Part shown: positions 51,285 through 58,585 of the stretch, in pieces
Position numbering within the stretch: position 1 is the stretch's first letter
How the letters are laid out: each line of letters begins with the position of its first letter
Assembly: GCA_024401565.1 (NCBI GenBank)
Contig: JAKSKU010000011.1
Location: 1-64,000 of the forward strand
DNA length: 64,000 nt
Direction of reading: 5' to 3'
Source: Paludibacteraceae bacterium
Lineage (GTDB): Bacteria; Bacteroidota; Bacteroidia; Bacteroidales; Paludibacteraceae
Program-made: the position numbers and the translations under genes
The notes under the pieces: model-generated
Database searches by the model: none
Told to the model about the DNA's origin: nothing
The model's input: only the letters and a program-made list of their open reading frames with translations

Positions 51285-52460
51285 TCAATAAAGCAATCCG
51301 AATTGCCATAAAGGAATTATATTCAGACTACCATACTCAATATCATCCTTTACAATATACGCATTCTCTACATCCTTTATTTGCTTCTGTTTTTTGTTGC
51401 GACCACCGATTTCAAAAGTTATGCCATTAACTAAGAAATCCGATACAGGTGACACTATTGGATCATCGACAACTCGCAATTGATTCATAAAAAATGTCTC
51501 CCTGACATTACCTATTTCTGCATTTTCTTTTCTCGCAAGAGTATAAATAAGGTTTGTATTCTCAAGATAAACCTTATCTACCTTACCAAGAGATCGCACA
51601 CCTCCTGTCTGGTCTCTCAATTGTGTGATTAGTCCAGCCTCTTCAATATACAACAGATAGTCTGCTACATTGTTACGAGATACTCCCAAAACTTCAGCCA
51701 GTGTTACCATATTAGGCTTGAACGGAACACTTTCCGCAATCACAGTCATAAGTTTTTTTAGTTTTCTACCTGTAGACACATTCATATTTGCATATTCTGG
51801 AATATCCGTTTCTAATGTTTTAGTCACAACATTTACAAGTTTTTCCTCATAATCATCCTCTATTGCAAACGGATAATATCCTTTTTCCAAATACTTTCTA
51901 AAATAGACTAAAGGACGGAATGATTCATCCAATTCTATCTTGTTAGACAGAACTTCCTCAAGAGTGTAAATATCGACTTTGATATTTTCAAACAATTCAA
52001 GATACTCTCTGAATGATAATCCATACATCGTATAAACTACTGCTCTACGAGACAAATCAGAATGAACTCCCTTATTTATGTCTAAAACAGATGATCCGGA
52101 GAAAATCACATGAAGTTCAGGATGGTAGTCATAAATGAGTTTCAATTCCCTTGACCATCCGTCATATCTGTGCACCTCATCCACAACCAAATATTTTCCA
52201 CCCATTTTGCTGAACTCATCAGCAAGGTCAAATAGTGTATGTGACGCAAAATATAGATGCTCTGCATTCACATAAAGAGTAGTGTTCGCATCAAGGTGTT
52301 CTTTTATATACTGAAGAATCATCGTTGTCTTTCCAACACCTCTTGCTCCCACAATACCTACAAGACGGCCATTCCAATTAACTTTATTGTACAAGTATCT
52401 GTGAAACCCAGATGTCGTAAGTTTCAAGATTCTTTTATAATTCACAATCAGCTGTTCCAT
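51285..52460 (-). CDS. AAA ATPase with winged-helix and DUF4143-like C-terminus
   Basis: 391 residues from the ATG at 52460; the longer frame from 52505 adds a Leu-rich stretch encoded by the operator region. The P-loop is GARGVGKT (38-45) and Walker B is YLVVDEVHR (D94-E95). A winged-helix-like segment PNMVTLAEVLGVSRNNVADY lies near residue 265. The C-terminal part has a nuclease-like remnant (FEIGGRNKKQKQI). It has no known partner and sits in a row of three such genes. A pair of identical palindromes (52500-52550) lies just upstream of its -7 box. Its substrate is unknown. Confidence 0.83.
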   Translation of the reverse strand: MEQLIVNYKRILKLTTSGFHRYLYNKVNWNGRLVGIVGARGVGKTTMILQYIKEHLDANTTLYVNAEHLYFASHTLFDLADEFSKMGGKYLVVDEVHRYDGWSRELKLIYDYHPELHVIFSGSSVLDINKGVHSDLSRRAVVYTMYGLSFREYLELFENIKVDIYTLEEVLSNKIELDESFRPLVYFRKYLEKGYYPFAIEDDYEEKLVNVVTKTLETDIPEYANMNVSTGRKLKKLMTVIAESVPFKPNMVTLAEVLGVSRNNVADYLLYIEEAGLITQLRDQTGGVRSLGKVDKVYLENTNLIYTLARKENAEIGNVRETFFMNQLRVVDDPIVSPVSDFLVNGITFEIGGRNKKQKQIKDVENAYIVKDDIEYGSLNIIPLWQFGLLY

Positions 52461-52484
52461 TCCTATTTGATATAAATTACTTAG

Positions 52485-52550
52485 CAAAAGTAGTAAAATA
52501 TGCACTCACACAGTGCATATTTTTTAAATAAATGCACTCACACAGTGCAT
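52485..52550 (-). promoter_or_regulatory. Promoter and paired palindromic operators of ATPase gene
   Basis: The -7 box is the reverse complement of CAAAAGTA (52485-52492). ATGCACTCACACAGTGCAT occurs twice (52500-52518 and 52532-52550), 32 bp apart. Each copy is an inverted repeat with perfect 7-bp arms ATGCACT / AGTGCAT. They occupy the -33 region and upstream of it. Confidence 0.75.
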
Positions 52551-52583
52551 TTAAATTAAGATAATATTCCTTTCATTAAATCT

Positions 52584-53789
52584 CTACGACAAAAACTCAG
52601 ATATTGGTACCACCTTTATAATCTTCCCGTCAATCTCAAAAAAGTCTGTTTGATCCATGGTCACTATGTATCCTTCTTCAAGATTATAGGCTAACAAAGC
52701 ATCAAGTAGTCCATTTATTTCTCTGCTTCTATTATCAGCGTCAAGAGTCATACAGACCTGGATTGCTCTTATCACAGAATCGTTTTCAAGTACCACAAAG
52801 TCGCATTCTCCTTTTCCTTTGTGATAGCATATATCCTTATACTTTCTGCGTATTTCGCAGTAAACCATATTCTCCAACTTATGACCAGTATCCGCAGTTA
52901 ATTTTGCGACGTTACAATTTACTAAACCCAAGTCTACAGCATAGATTTTTTTTGGGTTTATACTTTGCTTTTTGACAGAGTAGTCGAATTTAGGCACAAA
53001 TGAGAAGAGATAGCATTGTTCCAAATAAGATATATACTCTAAGATAGTAGTGACTGAACTTATTCCAGAAGGTTCTTTCAATTTACTTGCAGAAGTAAGA
53101 TTTCCAATATTGGACATTAAGTACGTGGTAAGTCTACGCAAGGAACGTAAGTCACGGATATTGTAACGTACTGCCACATCTCGTGTCAAAATATCATCCA
53201 TCAATGCTCTCAGTATTTCTGGATTCTTTGATTTCAAATATTCCGGAAATCCTCCTAATTCCAAGTATTGTTCTATAGATTCCCTGTTTTTCTCAAGTCT
53301 CATCAATTTGCAAAACTCTACAAAGGAGAATGGAAATAACTCATAATTTACATGGCGACCAGTAAGACTTGTTCCTAGTTCACGACTAAGAAGCGACGCA
53401 TTGGAACCAGTAATGTACACTTTATATTCCTGTTCTAATTTCTGTCTTACATATCGTTCCCATCCTTTCACCACTTGTATTTCATCAAACACAAGTATCT
53501 GAGACTTTTTTTCACTAATCACCATATCAAGTTTTTGAAAATCAGATATTTCAAAATCAAATAGTCTAGGATCATCAAAATTTACAAATGTAAGACTATC
53601 TATATTTTGATTAAGAAGTAGCTTTAACAATGTGCTTTTGCCACATCTTCTGATTCCAGACACTATCAATGCGAAATTATCTATATAGGAAACCTCTTCT
53701 AATGCAGTGCGTGTTATTTCTCCTTTATCACGCTTAAGTATATCTTGTTGTTCAACAACTATTCTTTTCAAATCATCTAACTGTATCAT
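52584..53789 (-). CDS. AAA ATPase with DUF4143-like C-terminus
   Basis: 401 residues from the ATG at 53789; the in-frame start at 53816 falls in the operator palindrome. The P-loop is GIRRCGKST (45-53) and Walker B is ILVFDEIQ (D102-E103). An arginine-containing GSNASLLSRELGTSLTGRH block is typical of this AAA_14 group. A winged-helix-like region follows (LTSASKLKEPSGISSVTTIL). The C-terminal nuclease-like motif is GECDFVVLEND...AIQV, with the usual Lys replaced. Its operator differs from those of the neighbouring ATPase genes. Role unknown. Confidence 0.83.
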   Translation of the reverse strand: MIQLDDLKRIVVEQQDILKRDKGEITRTALEEVSYIDNFALIVSGIRRCGKSTLLKLLLNQNIDSLTFVNFDDPRLFDFEISDFQKLDMVISEKKSQILVFDEIQVVKGWERYVRQKLEQEYKVYITGSNASLLSRELGTSLTGRHVNYELFPFSFVEFCKLMRLEKNRESIEQYLELGGFPEYLKSKNPEILRALMDDILTRDVAVRYNIRDLRSLRRLTTYLMSNIGNLTSASKLKEPSGISSVTTILEYISYLEQCYLFSFVPKFDYSVKKQSINPKKIYAVDLGLVNCNVAKLTADTGHKLENMVYCEIRRKYKDICYHKGKGECDFVVLENDSVIRAIQVCMTLDADNRSREINGLLDALLAYNLEEGYIVTMDQTDFFEIDGKIIKVVPISEFLS

Positions 53790-53805
53790 AATAAATAATT
53801 TTCTG

Positions 53806-53868
53806 CAAATATACAAAAGTTTCCATTAGCAATGGAAACTTTTATCCATTACTAATGGAAACTTTTAT
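53806..53868 (-). promoter_or_regulatory. Promoter and tandem operator of ATPase gene
   Basis: The -7 box is the reverse complement of CAAATATA (53806-53813). Two 23-bp direct repeats at 53823-53845 and 53846-53868 are joined head to tail with 21 of 23 bases equal (CCATTA..AATGGAAAC core). The first is the centre of a perfect inverted repeat with 13-bp arms AAAAGTTTCCATT / AATGGAAACTTTT (53815-53843). Confidence 0.75.
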
Positions 53869-53910
53869 AATACCCCTATATCCTCCTCCATTTAAGGGAG
53901 GCTGTTAGGG

Positions 53911-53948
53911 TCTATTTCTTCAACCAATGATACAGAATCGGTATCACA
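53911..53948. repeat. 38-bp duplication of the 3' end of the RND pump gene (left copy)
   Basis: 37 of 38 bases match 55516-55553, which is the stop codon and last codons of the pump gene. The two copies flank the ATPase gene and its operator. The ATPase stop codon (53944-53946) lies inside this copy. Confidence 0.85.
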
Positions 53949-55359
53949 CAAACAAATCGTCCAATACTATTACATCATTAACACAACCACTATACTGATT
54001 AATTCGTAATCCATATGTGGTTACAAGAGTCATTCTTAGAGTCTTCTTTGTGCCAGTCAATTGTCTAAAAACTGAAGATTTGCGTCTAAAAATCTCTTCA
54101 CACGATTTATCTATGCTAAACTCGTCGCCTGAAAATTTCATCTCACACAAATTTATGACATTATCTCCACGATCTATCAATAAGTCAATCTGTGCTCCAT
54201 AATGATCATCTGTCGCTGATATCTGCCATGAAAAAGCGTTTGATATAACGCCTAATATTCCGAGAGATTGCTTCATTTGATTAATATGCTGCAAACAAAG
54301 ACGCTCAAACGCAAGCCCAACCCATGTGGTATATAATCGTGTTTGTATATTGTTGCTCCAATAGCACTCGTCATTATTAACATTACTTTTTATGTACCGA
54401 TTATAAAAGAAAGAATAGTTGTCCATCAACTGATAAATAGAACCCCTCTCTTTTTTTCCAAATTGGCTATACTTACGAATGAATCCACTTTGTTCAAGTT
54501 CTTCAAGAGTTTTACTAAAAGCAGTATTATCAGACAATTTTGTGTTTTTGAGAATATCCATTCTGGTCATTCCTGACATTTTTGTAGATAACACATCCAC
54601 AATTGCCACATGCATACCAGAATTTTTAAACAATGATGCGTACAGGGCGTTATATTCTGTTTTTAGTGGAGCCATCTCCTTGAAAAACATTGCATCAATA
54701 TTTTGGGACAAACTTCTATCCCTATTCAAAAAACTCCAATAATATGGTATTCCTCCCATCACCATATATGCCTCCGCAATATCCCTTCTTGAAAATGGAA
54801 TTTCTTTTACCTTGCAGAACTGCTCACACTCATGAAGAGTAAATGGTTTTAAATGAATCTGATTAGTCAATCTATTATGTAATCCACCGTAATCATTGAT
54901 TATCTTGTTGACAATCCACGATGTAGCACTTCCGCAAACAACAAGTATTATATCATGACGCATATTAGCCCAACCATTCCAAAAATGCTCTAACGCACTG
55001 ATGAAATTTGATTGTGGAGTATCAAGCCATGGCATCTCATCAATAAAAACAATCTTTTTTGTGTCTGCTTTTGATTCTAACAATGCCTCTAACCGATGGA
55101 ATGCTTCCTGCCAAGATAGGAGTTTTTTCTCCTTCTTCAGACCATATCTTCTTAGCGACTCCTGAAATTCCGCCAATTGTTCATGCATGTTACCTTTGGC
55201 CAACCCAGTATGCTGAAAAGCAAATGTCTCATTAAATGTCTGTTTAATGAGATATGTTTTGCCTACTCGACGGCGTCCATATACTGCTATAAACTGTGAT
55301 TCATCTGAATTAACAGCATTCAACAATACTTTGCTTTCTTCTTTTCTTCCTATTAGCAT
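53944..55359 (-). CDS. Archaeal-type ATPase with DUF234-like C-terminus
   Basis: 471 residues. The P-loop is GRRRVGKT (28-35) and Walker B is IVFIDEMPWLD (D107-E108). The VCGSATSWIVNKI and YGGLHNRLTNQIHLKPF blocks are typical of the archaeal ATPase_2 group. A winged helix lies near residue 270 (MSGMTRMDILKNTKLSDNTA). The C-terminal DUF234 region contains a nuclease-like motif (AQIDLLIDRGDN, CEMKF). The gene and its operator are bracketed by a 38-bp duplication of the RND gene 3' end, so the unit looks inserted. The start is preceded by two 48-bp repeats. Role unknown. Confidence 0.85.
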   Translation of the reverse strand: MLIGRKEESKVLLNAVNSDESQFIAVYGRRRVGKTYLIKQTFNETFAFQHTGLAKGNMHEQLAEFQESLRRYGLKKEKKLLSWQEAFHRLEALLESKADTKKIVFIDEMPWLDTPQSNFISALEHFWNGWANMRHDIILVVCGSATSWIVNKIINDYGGLHNRLTNQIHLKPFTLHECEQFCKVKEIPFSRRDIAEAYMVMGGIPYYWSFLNRDRSLSQNIDAMFFKEMAPLKTEYNALYASLFKNSGMHVAIVDVLSTKMSGMTRMDILKNTKLSDNTAFSKTLEELEQSGFIRKYSQFGKKERGSIYQLMDNYSFFYNRYIKSNVNNDECYWSNNIQTRLYTTWVGLAFERLCLQHINQMKQSLGILGVISNAFSWQISATDDHYGAQIDLLIDRGDNVINLCEMKFSGDEFSIDKSCEEIFRRKSSVFRQLTGTKKTLRMTLVTTYGLRINQYSGCVNDVIVLDDLFV

Positions 55360-55375
55360 ACTTATAATTTTTCTG

Positions 55376-55506
55376 CAAAATTATAAAAAAGTCTATCAAT
55401 CTTGTGGCTAACTATGATTTTTTACCACTTATCCACAACTTTGTCTTGATTTTTTAAGTCAATCTTGTGGCTAACTATGATTTTTTGCCACTTATCCACA
55501 ACTTTG
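55376..55506 (-). promoter_or_regulatory. Promoter and two 48-bp operator repeats of ATPase gene
   Basis: The -7 box is the reverse complement of CAAAATTA (55376-55383). Two 48-bp copies at 55396-55443 and 55459-55506 differ at one base and are spaced 63 bp apart. Each contains an inverted pair TTGTGGCTAA / TTATCCACAA. The right arm holds TTATCCACA, identical to the DnaA box. Confidence 0.8.
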
Positions 55507-55515
55507 AATTAACAT

Positions 55516-55553
55516 TCTATTTCTTCAACCAATGGTACAGAATCGGTATCACA
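55516..55553. repeat. 38-bp duplicated segment (right copy, at the pump gene 3' end)
   Basis: This is the original copy. It covers the stop codon and the last twelve codons of the RND gene and matches 53911-53948 except for one base. Confidence 0.85.
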
Positions 55554-58500
55554 ATGAGCGATAGGATAGTGGACGTTAGCAAACCTCCAAGGATGACTTG
55601 CGCCATCGGACACTGAATCTCGGCTCCCGGTTTGTCGCCGGCTATGATCATAGGTATCAAGGCAAGGGCTGAACTCAACGCTGTCATCAAAATAGGGTTG
55701 AGACGGGCTGCACTTCCGTCGACAATCTGCTTCTCCAATGTTTCTCCCTCTTTCTCTCGCTTCTCATACTCCGCAATCAATAGCATTCCTCCACGTGTGG
55801 CGATACCGAAAAGTGAGATGAATCCAATCACCGACGGAATGCTTATCACTCCTCCTGTAATGATGATTGAGACAACTCCACCCACCAAAGCAAGCGGCAA
55901 CGCACTAAGAATCAATCCACACGTTTTCCAACTATCAAACTGTTTTTTTAGCAACAACACGATGATTATCAACGATATTATCAACGTCACTGATAATGTG
56001 CGTGTGGCTCTTTGCTGACTCTCAAACTGTCCGCTGTACTCAATCCAGTAGCCTTCTGGCAACTCCACAGCCTCCGACACATTCTTCTTGATATCGTTGA
56101 CGATGGATTCAAGGTCACGGCCATTCTGCTGAGCCGACACTATGATTCGTCGGCTTCCGTTCTCTCGGTTGATTGTCGACGGTGCTGATGTATAGCTGAT
56201 ATTGCAGACGTAGGATAGAGGAATCATTCCCTTTGCCGACGGAATAAGTATGTCGCCGATCTCTCCTGTGTGCTTTTTCGACATCAATTTGATCTCAAAA
56301 CTCTTATTCTCTTCTCTCACCATTCCTACCTCTTTTGTGGATAGTTTGACGGTGATGAACTCAGCCAACTCTTTCTGCGTGATGCCGTATTCAGCAAGCA
56401 TCTCACGACGTGGAGTGATTTTAAGCTGTGGACGGAATGTCATCTGCTCTGAGTTGACGTCGGCAATTCCGTCGACTTCCTGCATCTCCTCTTTCACCAT
56501 ACCAGCAATCTGCTCAAGTTTAGGCAGTTCAGCACCGAAGATCTTCACTGCGATTGCCGACTGACTTCCTGAAAGCATCGCGTCGATACGGTGAGATATA
56601 GGCTGACCAATCTCTATGCTGGCTCCCTTGATGTGGCTCAACTTGTGTCGCACATCCTCCATCATCTCATCCTTGCTTCTGTCGCCAAGACGGTAAGGCA
56701 CCTCAATCTCCGACACGTTTGTGCCGAGTGCGTGCTCGTCCTTCTCAGCGCGACCTGTCTTGCGGCTTACAGTAATCACCTCTGGCACCTCCATAAGCAT
56801 CTTCTCAGCCTCCAAACCCATCTCGTTGCTCACGTCAAGCGATGTTCCCGGCAACGTGCTGATATTGATAGTCAACGATCCCTCGTTGAATGGAGGAAGG
56901 AAATTGGAACCAAATGTACACATTGCGATTATCGCTGCGACGAGAGCGACGCCCGACAACGCAAGAATCAATTTCTTACTGTCAAGAGCCCAGTTTAGAA
57001 CCTTTGCATATCCATTCTTAAGACGTTGTGACAACCACGATTCTTTTGAATCATTTTGTTTGTTATCAGTATTTGGTTTCAACAAATAACTACATAATAC
57101 AGGAGTCAACGTCAACGCCACGACAGTTGAACTTGCCAATGCCACAATGAATGCTATTCCAAGCGGAATAAGCATCTTGCCCTCCATACCTGAAAGGAAG
57201 AACAGTGGCAAGAAACTTGCGATGATTATCAGAGTGGAGTTGAGGATTGGCACACGCACCTCACCTGACGCCTCTTCTATCACGCTGATTATGGATTTTT
57301 TAGCACCGTCGGCATTAGTATTTATTCGCCTCCACACATTCTCCACATCCACGATAGCATCGTCGACGAGTGAACCGATGGCGATGGCGATACCTCCAAG
57401 ACTCATTGTGTTGATGCCAAGATTCATCAGTTTTAGCACCAAAATAGATGTCAACACCGATATTGGCAACGTAATCAATGAGATAGCCGTTGTGCGGAAG
57501 TTGGCAAGGAAGAGAATCAAGACGATTGCCACGAAGAAAATACCTTCGTAGAGTGAACTCTTCACATTGTCGATGGCTCTGTTGATGAAATCCGAACTAC
57601 GGAAAATATTTGTCTGCACCTTCACGTCGGCAGGCAGAGAAAGTTTGGAAATCTCCAACGTCTTCTCAATCTCTTCAGTAAGGTCGAGAGTTGAGGCTCC
57701 AGGCTGTTTAGTGACAGTAAGAAGCACCGCGTCACTACCCTTGATTGAAGCCTTTCCAATACGTGGAAAACGTGGGGCTACATGAATCTCAGCAATATCT
57801 GAAAGAGTGACGGAATAGTTACCACGCTTTGCGATGAATGCCGAACCAAGTATGGCAGTGTCGCGAGTGGAACAAACACATCTCACGGAATATTCTGTGC
57901 CATGACGAGTGGTGAATCCACCGTTAACATTCTGATTTATACCTTCAAGAGACTCAGTCACCTCAGCGATTGAAACTCCATAGTGTTGCATTTTAAGTTC
58001 ATCCAACTCAATCTGATACTCCTTCACGTCACCACCAATCACAGTGACACCAGCCACACCGGAGATAGACATCAGACGAGGACGAAGTTCAAAATCAGCC
58101 GACGTGCGGAGATCCATCAAAGATGTGGAGTCGGCCTGCAAACCCACGATGAAAATCTCACCCATGATAGACGACTGTGGAGCCATCACAGGTTGGCCAG
58201 CCTCAGCAGGTAGAGCCGACGACAACTCAGGAAGTTTCTCCGAGATTGTCTGTCGAGCCACAAGCACATCAGTGCTCCAGTCGAATTCAGCCCACACGAT
58301 AGACAGACCATCAGTGGAAGTGCTTCGGATTCGTCTGATACCGCTCGCACCTGAAAGCGACGACTCAATAGGATAGGAGACAAGAGCCTCAACATCCTCA
58401 GTGTTCATAGCACCACACTCGGTCATCACAACGACAGTAGGGGCATTCAAGTCGGGGAAGATATCAATCTCCGCCTCATGGGCAGAATACAATCCGTAGA

Positions 58501-58573
58501 TAGTCAAAACCACTGCACAGAGAATTACAAATAATCTGTGAGTCAGTGAATTATGTATGATTTTTGCTAACAT
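55517..58573 (-). CDS. Heavy-metal efflux RND transporter (CusA/CzcA family)
   Basis: 1018 residues, the family length. It has two large periplasmic loops and about 12 membrane helices. Motifs include HEAEIDIFPDLNAPTVVVMT at the N-terminus, LVDDAIVDVENVWRRI in the fourth-helix region, TLPGTSLDVSNEMG and GIATRGGMLLIAEYEKREK. The family exports monovalent (Cus) or divalent (Czc) metals from the periplasm. It starts 12 bp after the adaptor gene, so both are co-transcribed. The matching outer-membrane gene lies 4.4 kb away at 49975, with ATPase genes in between. Confidence 0.92.
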   Translation of the reverse strand: MLAKIIHNSLTHRLFVILCAVVLTIYGLYSAHEAEIDIFPDLNAPTVVVMTECGAMNTEDVEALVSYPIESSLSGASGIRRIRSTSTDGLSIVWAEFDWSTDVLVARQTISEKLPELSSALPAEAGQPVMAPQSSIMGEIFIVGLQADSTSLMDLRTSADFELRPRLMSISGVAGVTVIGGDVKEYQIELDELKMQHYGVSIAEVTESLEGINQNVNGGFTTRHGTEYSVRCVCSTRDTAILGSAFIAKRGNYSVTLSDIAEIHVAPRFPRIGKASIKGSDAVLLTVTKQPGASTLDLTEEIEKTLEISKLSLPADVKVQTNIFRSSDFINRAIDNVKSSLYEGIFFVAIVLILFLANFRTTAISLITLPISVLTSILVLKLMNLGINTMSLGGIAIAIGSLVDDAIVDVENVWRRINTNADGAKKSIISVIEEASGEVRVPILNSTLIIIASFLPLFFLSGMEGKMLIPLGIAFIVALASSTVVALTLTPVLCSYLLKPNTDNKQNDSKESWLSQRLKNGYAKVLNWALDSKKLILALSGVALVAAIIAMCTFGSNFLPPFNEGSLTINISTLPGTSLDVSNEMGLEAEKMLMEVPEVITVSRKTGRAEKDEHALGTNVSEIEVPYRLGDRSKDEMMEDVRHKLSHIKGASIEIGQPISHRIDAMLSGSQSAIAVKIFGAELPKLEQIAGMVKEEMQEVDGIADVNSEQMTFRPQLKITPRREMLAEYGITQKELAEFITVKLSTKEVGMVREENKSFEIKLMSKKHTGEIGDILIPSAKGMIPLSYVCNISYTSAPSTINRENGSRRIIVSAQQNGRDLESIVNDIKKNVSEAVELPEGYWIEYSGQFESQQRATRTLSVTLIISLIIIVLLLKKQFDSWKTCGLILSALPLALVGGVVSIIITGGVISIPSVIGFISLFGIATRGGMLLIAEYEKREKEGETLEKQIVDGSAARLNPILMTALSSALALIPMIIAGDKPGAEIQCPMAQVILGGLLTSTILSLIVIPILYHWLKK

Positions 58574-58585
58574 ATCCGCCAGTTA

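Noticed and set aside
53880-53910. Rho-independent terminator of the pump gene left behind by the insertion
   Set aside because: A CCTCC / GGAGG pairing is present but weak and without a T run, so it was not annotated as a feature.
55396-55506. Origin of replication (four DnaA-box-like sites)
   Set aside because: The boxes are part of two copies of an ATPase-specific repeat, and there is no dnaA, dnaN, AT-rich unwinding element or strand switch around them.
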